Shown one piece after another: positions 15,583 through 23,581 of a stretch of DNA of 41,869 nt; the stretch's first letter is position 1, and each line of letters begins with the position of its first letter. The notes below the pieces were generated by a model that saw only the letters and a program-made list of their open reading frames with translations, did no database searches and had not been told where the DNA came from. Position numbers and translations under genes: made by a program. The stretch spans positions 43,720 through 85,588 of the forward strand of contig NZ_JAIQYY010000027.1 of the NCBI RefSeq assembly GCF_020181035.1, in the 5' to 3' direction. This DNA comes from Streptomyces sp. CoH27. Lineage in GTDB: Bacteria > Actinomycetota > Actinomycetes > Streptomycetales > Streptomycetaceae.

Positions 15583-15624
15583 CCCTCCCCCAGTCTCGGC
15601 TTCGCTCGACCGGGGGCACCCCCA
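15583..15624. repeat. REP-like intergenic hairpin
   Basis: CCCTCCCCCAGTCTCGGC, TTCG and CTCGACCGGGGG fold into an imperfect stem between the convergent AAA+ and CNNM genes. The pattern CCCCCAG..CTCGGCTTCGCTCGA..GGGGG is a common dispersed sequence in Streptomyces chromosomes and probably ends transcription from both sides. Confidence 0.6.
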
Positions 15625-15651
15625 TCGCCCCAGCGGCACGACTGCCCGCAG

Positions 15652-16737
15652 CTACGCCATGACTCCCTCCGGCTCCCCGCTGATCCTCGGCTCCAGCAGC
15701 TGCACGTCCGGCATCTCCCGGTGCGCCGGATCCCGGACCTCCCCCACCAGCAGCTCCAGTACGTCCTCCAGGGCCACCAGACCCAGCACCTTGCCGGAGG
15801 CGTCGGCGACCTGGGCCAGGTGCGTGGCCGCCCGGCGCATGACCGTGAGGGCGTCGTCGAGGGGCAGCTCGGCCCGCAGGGTGGTCATGGGGCGCCAGAC
15901 GTGCTGCGGGACGGCGCGGTCGGAGTGCTCCAGGTCGAGGACGTCCTTCACGTGGACGTACCCCATGAAGGGGCCCCTGTCCGTCGCCGAGACCGGGAAG
16001 CGGGAGTAGCCCGTGCGGGCCGTCAGCTCGACGATCTCGCCCGGGGTGACCGACGGGGTCACCGTCACCAGGGATTCGCGACGCAGCAGGACGTCCGTCA
16101 CCGGGTGGGAGCCCAGCTCCAGGGCGTCCTCCAGGCGTTCCTGCTCCTCGGGGTCGAGGAGACCGGCCTGCCCGGAGTCCTCCAGGAGGCGGTTGAGCTG
16201 CTCGCTCGTCACCACAGCCTCCACCTCGTCTTTGGGTTCGACCCGGAAGAGGCGGAGGATGGCCTGGGCGCAGGCCCCCAGGGCCACCGTGATCGGCTTG
16301 CACAGGCGGGCGAACGCCACCAGGCCGGGGCTCAGCCACAGGGCCGCCTTCTCGGGGGCCGCCATCGCGAGGTTCTTCGGCACCATCTCGCCGATGACCA
16401 GGTGGAAGAAGACCACACCGGCGAGCGCGATCACATAGCCCAGGGGGTGGATCACGCCCTCGGGGAGGCGGACCACCTCGAACACGGGCTCCAGCAGATG
16501 CGCCACGGTCGGCTCAGCGACGGCGCCCAGGGTGAGGGAGCACACGGTGATGCCGAACTGGGCCGCGGCCATCATCTGGGGCAGGCGCTCCAGGCCGTAG
16601 AGGACCTGGCGGGCCCTGGCCGTGCCGAGCGGTTCGATCTGGCTGCGGCGGACGGAGACGAGCGCGAACTCGGCGCCGACGAAGAAGCCGTTGGCGAGCA
16701 CGAGCAGCGCGGCGAGGACCAGTTGGAGGACGCTCAT
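15652..16737 (-). CDS. CNNM/HlyC-CorC family membrane protein (second of pair)
   Basis: A 361-aa protein. The N-terminal CNNM (DUF21) domain, with helices from LQLVLAALLVLANGFFVGAE through YVIALAGVVFFHLVIGEMVP, covers residues 1 to about 190 and carries the family motifs GFFVGAEFALV and IGEMVPKN. Two CBS motifs follow (about 215-335, with TGYSRFPVS, GYVHVKDVL and GLVALEDVLELLVGEV). There is no C-terminal CorC_HlyC transporter-associated domain. Members are linked to Mg2+/Co2+ transport or membrane homeostasis. The ATG at 16737 overlaps the stop of the upstream paralogue (ATGA), so translation is coupled. Confidence 0.9.
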   Translation of the reverse strand: MSVLQLVLAALLVLANGFFVGAEFALVSVRRSQIEPLGTARARQVLYGLERLPQMMAAAQFGITVCSLTLGAVAEPTVAHLLEPVFEVVRLPEGVIHPLGYVIALAGVVFFHLVIGEMVPKNLAMAAPEKAALWLSPGLVAFARLCKPITVALGACAQAILRLFRVEPKDEVEAVVTSEQLNRLLEDSGQAGLLDPEEQERLEDALELGSHPVTDVLLRRESLVTVTPSVTPGEIVELTARTGYSRFPVSATDRGPFMGYVHVKDVLDLEHSDRAVPQHVWRPMTTLRAELPLDDALTVMRRAATHLAQVADASGKVLGLVALEDVLELLVGEVRDPAHREMPDVQLLEPRISGEPEGVMA

Positions 16738-18068
16738 CGGGCGGCCTCCATCACGTTGACCACCGGGGCCGTCCTGACCAGGCGGACCCGTTCGGCGCGG
16801 TAGTGGCCGACCCGGCGGACCGAGAGCCGCCAGCCGGGCAGTTCGGCCCGGTCGCCGGGGGCCGGGATCCGGCCGAGGAGGTCGGCGACGAGGCCGGCGA
16901 CCGTCTCGTACGGCCCCTCGGGCACGTCCAGGCCTATGCGCTGGAGGATGTCGACGCGGACACTGCCGTCGACGTCCCAGGCGGGCTTGCCGTCCTGCGG
17001 CGGGGCGACAGCGAGTTCCGGCGCGTCCGGGCGGTCGTGCTCGTCGCGGACCTCGCCGACGAGTTCCTCGACGATGTCTTCCAGGGTGACGACGCCGGCC
17101 GTGCCGCCGTACTCGTCGACGACGACCGCGATGGGCTGCCCGGAGCGGAGCCGGGCGAGCAGAGGCTGGACGGGCAGCGTCTCGGGGACCAGCAGCGCCT
17201 TGCGGGCGATACGGCTCACCGGGGTGCGCAGCCGCTCGTGCACCGGGACGGCCAGCGCGTCCTTGAGGTGGGCCATGCCGACGATCTCGTCGATCTTCTC
17301 CCGGTAGACGGGGAAACGGGACAGGCCGGTGGCCCGGGTGAGGTTGACGACGTCCTCGGCGGTGGCCGTGTCCTGCAGGGCGCTGACCTTCACGCGCGGG
17401 GTCATGACGTGCTGTGCGGTCAGCTCGCCCAGGGACAGGGTGCGGACGAAGAGGTCGGCGGTGTCCTGCTCCAGGGCGCCGGCCCGGGCGGAGTGCCGGG
17501 CCAGGGAGACGAGTTCGCCCGGGGTGCGGGCCGAGGCCAGCTCGTCGGCCGGCTCGACGCCGAGGGCTCGCACGAGCCGGTTGGCGACGGTGTTGAGCGC
17601 GGCGATCACCGGCCGGAAGAGGCGGGAGAAGTGGGCTTGCGGACCGGCGACGCAGCGCGCCACCTGGAGCGGCTTGGACACGGCCCAGTTCTTGGGCACG
17701 AGCTCGCCGATCACCATCTGCAGCGCGGAGGCCAGCAGCATGCCGACGACCACGGCGACACCGGAGACGGCGCCGTCGGGAAGGCCGAGGGCCGCGAACG
17801 GACCGTGCAGCAACCGGGCCAGGGCCGGTTCGGCGAGCATGCCGACGACCAGGGAGGTGATGGTGATGCCGAGCTGGGTGCCGGAGAGCTGGAAGGACAG
17901 CTCCTTGAGCGACTCCACGACCGTACGGGCGCGTCGGTCGCCGTCGGCCGCGGCCTTCTCGGCCTCCGGGCGCTCGACCGTCACGAGGCCGAACTCGGCG
18001 GCCACGAAGAAGCCGTTGGCGAGAATCAGCAGGAATGCCGCTGCGAGGAGCAGCAGGGAGAGGGTCAC
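16734..18068 (-). CDS. CNNM/HlyC-CorC family membrane protein (first of pair)
   Basis: A 444-aa paralogue of the next gene. CNNM domain (1 to about 200: LILANGFFVAAEFGLVTVER, ITSLVVGMLAEPALA, MVIGELVPKN), two CBS motifs (about 215-335: MTPRVKVSAL, GLSRFPVYRE, VVDEYGGTAGVVTLEDIVEE) and a C-terminal CorC_HlyC domain (about 360-435: WDVDGSVRVDILQRIGLDVP, ETVAGLVADLLGRIP). Probably ion transport or its regulation at the plasma membrane, possibly as a heteromer with the coupled second protein. Start is GTG at 18068 with GGGAAGGCGG upstream. Confidence 0.92.
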   Translation of the reverse strand: MTLSLLLLAAAFLLILANGFFVAAEFGLVTVERPEAEKAAADGDRRARTVVESLKELSFQLSGTQLGITITSLVVGMLAEPALARLLHGPFAALGLPDGAVSGVAVVVGMLLASALQMVIGELVPKNWAVSKPLQVARCVAGPQAHFSRLFRPVIAALNTVANRLVRALGVEPADELASARTPGELVSLARHSARAGALEQDTADLFVRTLSLGELTAQHVMTPRVKVSALQDTATAEDVVNLTRATGLSRFPVYREKIDEIVGMAHLKDALAVPVHERLRTPVSRIARKALLVPETLPVQPLLARLRSGQPIAVVVDEYGGTAGVVTLEDIVEELVGEVRDEHDRPDAPELAVAPPQDGKPAWDVDGSVRVDILQRIGLDVPEGPYETVAGLVADLLGRIPAPGDRAELPGWRLSVRRVGHYRAERVRLVRTAPVVNVMEAAR

Positions 18069-18315
18069 GCTGCCACCGCCTTCCCGGTATGTCGGGCAGG
18101 GGCGGCGCAGGTACTACAGGACGATCCGTCCATCGCTGGAGGGAGTCACTCCTCGGGTAGCAGGAACCCCTGGACACCGGTCGGCGCACAGGGGCGGAGG
18201 CGCAGCGAAAAGGCCTCCGGCACCAGATTAATCAAGACACGGGCCGCTCGGGCAGAGCAGACGCCCCCGAACCGACCCCGATCTGCCCCCGAGTGCGCCC
18301 CGGGCCGTCCCTGAG

Positions 18316-18771
18316 TCAGCCCCGCTCGTCGGCCCCGACGGCGGTCGAGCGGGCCTCGGCGAGCGCCCGCAGGGCCCGCGCGTCGGCGATGGCGCGCTGC
18401 TTGGCGATGCCCGGCTGGATGCCGAGCGCGGGCAGGCTGGTGCCGTCGCTGAGGTTGAGGAACACCCACGGGTCGCCCGGACGGAGGTTCACCTGAACGA
18501 TCTCCGCCCACTCCAGGCGCCGTTTGCTGGCGATGTTGACCACGGTGACACCGGATTCGTCGGCGACGACCCGGACCCGGGCCAGCAGGGCGAGCACCCA
18601 GAAGATGAGCGCGCCGGTGACGATGAAGGTGAGCCGCTCACCGGGGCCGAGCTGTTCCAGCAGCAGCCCGATCGCGGAGATGGTGAGGAAGATCACCACA
18701 CCGGCGGTGAGCAGGATCGCCCGGGTGTGGCCCGGCCGGAAGGTGACGGGAAGCGCGGGAGTGTCGGACAT
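18316..18771 (-). CDS. PH-domain small membrane protein
   Basis: A 151-aa protein. Two transmembrane helices (AILLTAGVVIFLTISAIGLL and LTFIVTGALIFWVLALLARV, about residues 18-65) are followed by a bacterial PH-like domain (VRVVADESGVTVVNI, RLEWAEIVQVNLRPGDPWVF, LSDGTSLPALGIQPG) and a helical tail. Function unknown. It starts about 14 bp after hisG ends, with GAGGGG as ribosome binding site, and is the last gene of the rib-his operon. A GTG directly before the ATG is an alternative start. Confidence 0.82.
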   Translation of the reverse strand: MSDTPALPVTFRPGHTRAILLTAGVVIFLTISAIGLLLEQLGPGERLTFIVTGALIFWVLALLARVRVVADESGVTVVNIASKRRLEWAEIVQVNLRPGDPWVFLNLSDGTSLPALGIQPGIAKQRAIADARALRALAEARSTAVGADERG

Positions 18772-18785
18772 CACTCACACACCCC

Positions 18786-19634
18786 TCAGAGGCGGCAGGC
18801 GTGGATGGCCGTGGTCAGGATCGCGCGGGCGCCGATGGCGTAGAGGTCGTCCATGATCCGCTGCGCCTCCTTGGCGGGGACCATGGCGCGGACCGCGACC
18901 CAGCCCTCGTTGTGCAGCGGGGAGACGGTCGGGGACTCCAGGCCCGGGGTCAGCGCGACGGCCTTCTCCAGCTGCTCGACGCGGCAGTCGTAGTCCATCA
19001 TCACGTAGGTCCGCGCGACCAGGACGCCCTGGAGGCGGCGCAGGAACTGCTGGACCTTCGGCTCCTCGCCGTCGGCGCCGGTGCGGCGGATGACGATCGC
19101 CTCGGACTTCATGATCGGCTCGCCGAAGACCTCCAGACCGGCGTTGCGCAGGCTGGTGCCGGTCTCGACGACGTCGGCGATGACTTCGGCGACACCCAGC
19201 TCGATCGCGGTCTCCACGGCGCCGTCGAGGTGGACGACGGAGGCGTCGACGCCGCTGTCCGTGAGGTGCCCCGCGACGATGCCCTCGTAGGAGGTGGCGA
19301 CGGTCTTGCCCTTGAGGTCCTCGACGCCGTTCGCCGTGCCGGGCCTGGCGGCGAAGCGGAAGGTGGAGCGGGCGAAGCCGAGGGGGAGGATCTCCTCGGC
19401 GTCGGCGCCGGAGTCGATCAGCAGGTCGCGGCCGGTGATGCCCACGTCGAGGCGGCCGGAGGCGACGTAGATCGCGATGTCGCGGGGGCGGAGGTAGAAG
19501 AACTCGACCTCGTTCACCGGGTCGACGATCCGCAGCTCCTTGGACTCGCGGCGCTGCTGGTAGCCGGCCTCATGCAGCATCTCCGCCGCAGGGCCGGACA
19601 GTGAACCCTTGTTGGGGACGGCGATGCGCAGCAT
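18786..19634 (-). CDS. hisG: ATP phosphoribosyltransferase, long form
   Basis: First step of histidine synthesis: ATP + PRPP to phosphoribosyl-ATP, cytoplasmic. 282 aa, so the long form with a C-terminal regulatory HisG_C domain for histidine feedback. Visible signatures: MLRIAVPNKGSLSGPAAEML at the N-terminus, GRLDVGITGRDLLID, DLKGKTVATSYEGI, the PRPP loop IADVVETGTSLRNAGL (about 155-170), and the C-terminal ACT-like segment LEKAVALTPGLESPTVSPLH. ATG at 19634 with AAGGAAG upstream. It follows hisE by 54 bp. Confidence 0.97.
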   Translation of the reverse strand: MLRIAVPNKGSLSGPAAEMLHEAGYQQRRESKELRIVDPVNEVEFFYLRPRDIAIYVASGRLDVGITGRDLLIDSGADAEEILPLGFARSTFRFAARPGTANGVEDLKGKTVATSYEGIVAGHLTDSGVDASVVHLDGAVETAIELGVAEVIADVVETGTSLRNAGLEVFGEPIMKSEAIVIRRTGADGEEPKVQQFLRRLQGVLVARTYVMMDYDCRVEQLEKAVALTPGLESPTVSPLHNEGWVAVRAMVPAKEAQRIMDDLYAIGARAILTTAIHACRL

Positions 19635-19688
19635 GAGGTCGGCTTCCTTTGCGTGACGGGGTGTCTTCGGGATTCTTTGCGGCGGTGC

Positions 19689-19961
19689 TCAGAGGTGGGC
19701 GTAGACGTCGTCCAGGGAGATACCGCGGGCGACCATCATCACCTGGACGTGGTACAGCAGCTGCGAGATCTCCTCGGCGGCCGCCTCCTTGCCCTCGTAC
19801 TCGGCGGCCATCCAGACCTCGGCGGCCTCTTCGACGACCTTCTTGCCGATGGCATGGACGCCCTTGCCGACCAGCTCTGCGGTGCGGGAAGTGGCGGGAT
19901 CGCCGTGGGAGGCCTTGTGCTGGAGCTCGGTGAAGAGCTCCTCGAACGTCTTCTTGGACAT
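19689..19961 (-). CDS. hisE: Phosphoribosyl-ATP pyrophosphatase
   Basis: Second step of histidine synthesis: hydrolyses phosphoribosyl-ATP to phosphoribosyl-AMP and PPi. 90 aa, all-helical MazG-like fold, with the EExxE-type metal motif in VVEEAAEVWMAAEYEGKEAA and ISQLLYHVQVMMVARG. The ATG at 19961 is used (MSKKTFEEL); a slightly longer frame begins at 19973. TAGGGT at 19972-19977 could be a -10 for an internal promoter, 10 nt before the ATG, but without a -35. Only 34 bp separate it from ribH. HisI is not in the window. Confidence 0.96.
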   Translation of the reverse strand: MSKKTFEELFTELQHKASHGDPATSRTAELVGKGVHAIGKKVVEEAAEVWMAAEYEGKEAAAEEISQLLYHVQVMMVARGISLDDVYAHL

Positions 19962-19995
19962 GGTGTGCCCCACCCTAGCCGTTATGGCGGCCGAC

Positions 19996-20481
19996 CTAGT
20001 GCCAGGGTTCGGATACTGAGCGCAGCGTCGCCGCCGTGGCCACCGCGGCGGTCACCGCCTCGTGCCCCTTGTCCTCGTTCGAGCCCTCCAGGCCGGCCCG
20101 GTCCAGGGCCTGCTCCTCGGTGTCGCAGGTGAGCACGCCGAAGCCGACGGGCACGCCGGTCTCGATGCTGACCTGGGTGAGGCCCTGGGTGACGCCCTGG
20201 CACACGTAGTCGAAGTGCGGGGTGCCGCCGCGGATGACGACGCCGAGGGCGACCACCGCGTCGTAGCCGCGGCCCGCGAGGACCTTGGCGGCGACCGGCA
20301 GTTCGAAGCTGCCGGGGACCCGGATCAGGGTCGGCTCGTCGATGCCCAGCTCGTGCAGGGCGCGCAGGGCGCCGTTGACCAGACCGTCCATCACCTTCTC
20401 GTGCCACTGTGCCGCGATGACGGCGACCCGCAGGTCGCCGGCGTTGCGTACGGACAGTTCCGGTGCACCCTTGCCGCTCAC
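19996..20481 (-). CDS. ribH: 6,7-dimethyl-8-ribityllumazine synthase
   Basis: Condenses 5-amino-6-ribitylaminouracil with 3,4-dihydroxybutanone 4-phosphate to lumazine. 161 aa, normal length. Motifs: AAQWHEKVMDGL, RVPGSFELPVAAKVLA, VALGVVIRGGTPHFDYVCQG with the catalytic His, GVPVGFGVLTCDTEEQALDR and GSNEDKGHEA. GTG start at 20481 with GAGGAG upstream; 21 bp after ribBA. Usually forms icosahedral or pentameric assemblies. Confidence 0.97.
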   Translation of the reverse strand: MSGKGAPELSVRNAGDLRVAVIAAQWHEKVMDGLVNGALRALHELGIDEPTLIRVPGSFELPVAAKVLAGRGYDAVVALGVVIRGGTPHFDYVCQGVTQGLTQVSIETGVPVGFGVLTCDTEEQALDRAGLEGSNEDKGHEAVTAAVATAATLRSVSEPWH

Positions 20482-20502
20482 GTGTCTCCTCAGTGCTTTC
20501 TC

Positions 20503-21792
20503 TTACTGGTTGCCGCAGCCGGCCACGGCGGGCGTGTCCAGCCAGGGCAGGTCGTGTCCCATCCGGTCGCGCTTGGTGCGCAGGTACCGGAGATTGTGCT
20601 CGCCGGCCTGGACCGGCATCGGCTCGCGGCCGGTGACCTTCAGGCCGTGGCGCAGCAGCGCGTCGGTCTTGTCGGGGTTGTTGGTCATCAGCCGGACGCC
20701 GCGCACGCCGAGGTCGGCGAGGATCTGGGCGCCGGCGCCGTAGTCGCGGGCGTCGGCGGGCAGGCCGAGTTCGAGGTTGGCGTCGAGCGTGTCGCGGCCC
20801 CGCTCCTGGAGTTCGTACGCCCGGAGCTTGGACAGCAGGCCGATGCCGCGCCCCTCGTGTCCGCGCAGGTAGACCACCACGCCCCGGCCCTCCTGCTGGA
20901 TGCGCTCCAGGGCGGTGCCGAGCTGGGGGCCGCAGTCGCAGCGCAGGGAGCCGAAGACGTCGCCGGTGAGGCATTCGGAGTGGACGCGGACCAGGACGTC
21001 CTCGCCGTCGCCGATCTCGCCGTGCACGAGGGCGACGTGCTCGACGCCGTCGGCGGTGGACCGGTAGCCGTAGGCGGTGAAGGTGCCGTGTGCGGTGGGC
21101 AGGCGGGTCTCGGCCTCGCGGCGGACGGTGGGCTCGCTGCTGCGGCGGTAGGCGATCAGATCCTCGATGGAGATGATGGTCAGGCCGTGCTTGCGGGCGA
21201 ACGGGATCAGCTCGGGCAGCCGCAGCATCCGGCCGTCCTCGCCGGCGATCTCCACGATGGCGCCGGCCGGGCGCAGCCCCGCCAGCCGGGCCAGGTCGAC
21301 GGCGGCCTCGGTGTGACCGTTGCGGACGAGGACGCCGCCGGGCTTGGCGCGCAGCGGGAAGATGTGGCCGGGGCGGACGAAGTCCGTCGGCTGGGCCGTG
21401 CCGCTCGCGAGCAGCTGGAGCGTGGTGGCCCGGTCGGCGCCGGAGATGCCGGTGGTCACGCCGTGCGCGGCGGTGGCGTCCACGGAGACGGTGAACGCGG
21501 TCTTCATCGACTCGGTGTTGTCCTCGACCATCTGCGGCAGCCGCAGCCGGTCGAGTTCCTCGCCCTCCATGGGGGCGCAGATCAGGCCCCGGCACTCGCT
21601 CATCATGAAGGCGACGATCTCGGGGGTCGCCTTCTCGGCGGCGATGACGAGGTCGCCCTCGTTCTCCCGGTCCTCGTCGTCGACGACCACGACCGGGCGG
21701 CCCGCGGCGATGTCGGCGATGGCCTGCTCGACGGGGTCGAGCAGGAAGTCCTCGATGGGGTCGGTGTCGTGGAGCAGAGGTGCCGCGGTCAT
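20503..21792 (-). CDS. ribBA: Bifunctional 3,4-DHBP synthase / GTP cyclohydrolase II
   Basis: Catalyses both entry steps of riboflavin synthesis. 429 aa. Residues 1 to about 220 form the DHBP synthase (VVVVDDEDRENEGDLVIAAE acidic loop, MMSECRGLICAPM, TGISGADRATT, RPGHIFPLRA, HTEAAVDLARLAG). Residues about 225-420 form GTP cyclohydrolase II with zinc cysteines in CLTGDVFGSLRCDCG, the HEGRGIGLLSK loop, RDYGAGAQILADLGV and MTNNPDK. Both domains retain key residues. ATG at 21792 with AAGGAG upstream, overlapping the ribM stop by 4 bp. Confidence 0.97.
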   Translation of the reverse strand: MTAAPLLHDTDPIEDFLLDPVEQAIADIAAGRPVVVVDDEDRENEGDLVIAAEKATPEIVAFMMSECRGLICAPMEGEELDRLRLPQMVEDNTESMKTAFTVSVDATAAHGVTTGISGADRATTLQLLASGTAQPTDFVRPGHIFPLRAKPGGVLVRNGHTEAAVDLARLAGLRPAGAIVEIAGEDGRMLRLPELIPFARKHGLTIISIEDLIAYRRSSEPTVRREAETRLPTAHGTFTAYGYRSTADGVEHVALVHGEIGDGEDVLVRVHSECLTGDVFGSLRCDCGPQLGTALERIQQEGRGVVVYLRGHEGRGIGLLSKLRAYELQERGRDTLDANLELGLPADARDYGAGAQILADLGVRGVRLMTNNPDKTDALLRHGLKVTGREPMPVQAGEHNLRYLRTKRDRMGHDLPWLDTPAVAGCGNQ

Positions 21793-22430
21793 GCCGGAGC
21801 TCCTTCCAGGACGGGCTGCGGACGCCTGCGGGAGCGCAGCCACCAGTCGCGCATGCCCCACAGGACGAGCGCGCCGTAGATGACGTAGACGAAGCCGGAG
21901 AAGGCGTAGCCGTTGGTGAAGTTGAGGGGGACGCCGACGAGGTCGACGAGGAGCCAGGCGATCCAGAACTCGACCATGCCCTTGGCCTGGGCGTACATGG
22001 CGACGACGGTGCCGACGAAGATGTACGCGTCCGGCCAGGGGTCCCAGGACAGGCTCGGGTACGCCTGGAAGAACAGGGCGACGGCGACCGTGCCGGCGGC
22101 GGCCGCTGCCAGCATGGCCGCGCGCTCGCGCCAGGTGGCGAAGCGGGGCGCGATGTGGCCGTCGCCGGACCGGTCCTTGCTGCGCTGCCACTGCCACCAG
22201 CCGTACAGGGCCACGGCCATGACGACGGCCTGCTTGCCGGCGCTGCCGGTCAGATGGCCGTAGAAGGCGGCGAACAGGACGAGGCCGGACAGGAACTGCA
22301 CGGGCCAGGTCCACAGGGAGCGGCGCCAGCCGAGGGCGAGGGTGATGAGGCCGAGGATGTTGCCGGTCATGTCCGACCAGATGATGCGCTGGCCGAAGAG
22401 GGTGAAGGCCTCGGAGTTCAGCCAGTTCAC
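21789..22430 (-). CDS. ribM: PnuC-family transporter, probable riboflavin transporter RibM
   Basis: A 213-aa membrane protein with about seven helices of the PnuC family (LGLITLALGWRRSLWTWPVQ, AVALYGWWQWQRSK, YIFVGTVVAMYAQAKGMVEF, WIAWLLVDLVGVPLNFTNGY). PnuC proteins take up nicotinamide riboside; members inside rib operons of actinobacteria are known as riboflavin transporters (RibM). The position between ribE and ribBA under an FMN riboswitch supports flavin transport. GTG start at 22430 overlaps the ribE stop (GTGA); its end overlaps ribBA. Confidence 0.88.
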   Translation of the reverse strand: MNWLNSEAFTLFGQRIIWSDMTGNILGLITLALGWRRSLWTWPVQFLSGLVLFAAFYGHLTGSAGKQAVVMAVALYGWWQWQRSKDRSGDGHIAPRFATWRERAAMLAAAAAGTVAVALFFQAYPSLSWDPWPDAYIFVGTVVAMYAQAKGMVEFWIAWLLVDLVGVPLNFTNGYAFSGFVYVIYGALVLWGMRDWWLRSRRRPQPVLEGAPA

Positions 22431-23035
22431 TTGCCGGCTCCCTGGGCGCGGTCGCCGAGGAGGCGCTCGACGTACTTGGCGATGACGTCGACCTCCAGGT
22501 TGACCGGGTCGCCGGGCTGCTTCACGCCGAGCGTGGTCAGGGCGAGGGTGGTCGGGATGAGGCTGACGGTGAAGTAGTCGGGGCCGGCCTCGACCACGGT
22601 GAGGCTGATGCCGTCGACGGTGATGGAGCCCTTCTCGACCACGTAGCGGGCGAGTTCCGCGGGGAGGGAGATCTTCACGATCTCCCAGTTCTCGGAGGGC
22701 GTGCGCGCCAGCACCTCGCCGGTGCCGTCGACATGGCCCTGCACGATGTGGCCGCCGAGGCGGGTGCCCACCGCGGTGGGGCGTTCGAGGTTGACCCGGG
22801 AGCCGACGGTCAGCGCGCCGAGGCTGGAACGGTTCAGGGTCTCCGCCATGACGTCGGCGGTGAACTCGTCGCCCTCGTGCTCCACGACGGTGAGACAGAC
22901 GCCGTTCACGGCGATGGAGTCGCCGTGCTGCGCGCCCTCGGTCACGACGGGGCCGCGGAGCCGGAAACGGGAGGCGTCGCCGAGGTTCTCGACGGCGGTG
23001 ATCTCACCCAGCTCTTCGACGATTCCGGTGAACAC
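22427..23035 (-). CDS. ribE: Riboflavin synthase, alpha chain
   Basis: Dismutates two lumazines to riboflavin; the final step. 202 aa made of two lumazine-binding repeats: residues 1 to about 95 (FTGIVEELGEI, IAVNGVCLTVV, ADVMAETLNRSSLG) and about 98-195 (GHIVQGHVDGTGEVL, ITVDGISLTVVEAG, SLIPTTLALTTLG). The GTG at 23035 encodes the conserved MFTGIVEE N-terminus, and GGAGGACC precedes it. First gene after the FMN riboswitch and terminator. Confidence 0.97.
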   Translation of the reverse strand: MFTGIVEELGEITAVENLGDASRFRLRGPVVTEGAQHGDSIAVNGVCLTVVEHEGDEFTADVMAETLNRSSLGALTVGSRVNLERPTAVGTRLGGHIVQGHVDGTGEVLARTPSENWEIVKISLPAELARYVVEKGSITVDGISLTVVEAGPDYFTVSLIPTTLALTTLGVKQPGDPVNLEVDVIAKYVERLLGDRAQGAGK

Positions 23036-23123
23036 TTCCCGGGTCCTCCTGCCTCTTCGGGCACGGACTCCGGGGCCTGTCGATGACGACAGCATGTACG
23101 GGTGAGCACACCGGACGACGCCG

Positions 23124-23154
23124 AAAAAAGGGCCGTCCGCGCACGGACGAGCCC
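23124..23154 (-). terminator. FMN-regulated intrinsic terminator (expression platform)
   Basis: On the minus strand CGTCCG, loop TGCG, CGGACG, extended by GGGC/GCCC, then TTTTTT. A GC stem of about 10 bp followed by six U is a textbook intrinsic terminator, rare in this GC-rich genome. It lies between the FMN aptamer and ribE. Confidence 0.85.
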
Positions 23155-23185
23155 AGATACGGCGACGCGCACGAATACGTGCCCG

Positions 23186-23325
23186 CCCGCCGCGCACTGC
23201 CTCCCATCCGGACTTTAACCGTCGGTCCAGGAATTTCACCTGGTCAACCGGTCGCTGGAAGCGACCGGGTCGCGGACTGTAACCGCCGGTTCGGACTTTC
23301 ACCGACCCCGGAGTGCGCTGCTTCT
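23186..23325 (-). ncRNA. FMN riboswitch (RFN element)
   Basis: The minus strand shows the conserved RFN blocks in order: GGGGTCGGTGAAAGTCCG, ACCGGCGGTTACAGTCCGCG, a variable arm, GACCAGGTGAAATTCCTGG, ACCGACGGTTAAAGTCC and GGATGGGAGGCAGTGCG. The closing helix pairs GCGCAC (23313-23318, reverse complement) with GTGCGC (23192-23197). It senses FMN and controls the downstream ribE operon through the terminator at 23124-23154. Confidence 0.96.
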
Positions 23326-23473
23326 GGTACACGGCCAGTGTGCCACGCCGGACGGCCGTCCAGACAGGCGAGGAGTGTGGGTTCCCTCACAGTGCGTGTC
23401 ACCGGCCTTGCGCGGCGCAGTCACACCGGCCAACTGCCGTACATGGCGGGCGGATTGAGCCTGGTCCGGACCA

Positions 23474-23503
23474 TTGACCGCACTGGTCTAGTCCTTTTAG
23501 GGT
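23474..23503 (+). promoter_or_regulatory. Sigma-factor gene promoter with dre-like site in the spacer
   Basis: TTGACC (23474-23479), 18 nt, TAGGGT (23498-23503) is a good housekeeping promoter, about 80 nt before the sigma gene ATG. The spacer contains ACTGGTCTAGTCCTTT, which agrees at 13 of 16 positions with the DasR site ACTGGTCTAGACCACT. Confidence 0.6.
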
Positions 23504-23581
23504 GCGGACGGGTCCGGTGGCGGTGACGACGGCCCTTGCCCGCCGCCGGGCCGCCACCGCCGTTCTGGCAGGCTGACGCGC

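Noticed and set aside
15583..15624. Possible small RNA gene after the AAA+ ATPase
   Set aside because: Matches the dispersed CCCCCAG-type hairpin common between convergent Streptomyces genes; no promoter seen.
23397..23422. ECF41 autoregulatory promoter before the sigma gene
   Set aside because: TGTCACC followed by AGTC at 15 nt is a weak match, and a clear housekeeping promoter lies closer at 23474-23503.
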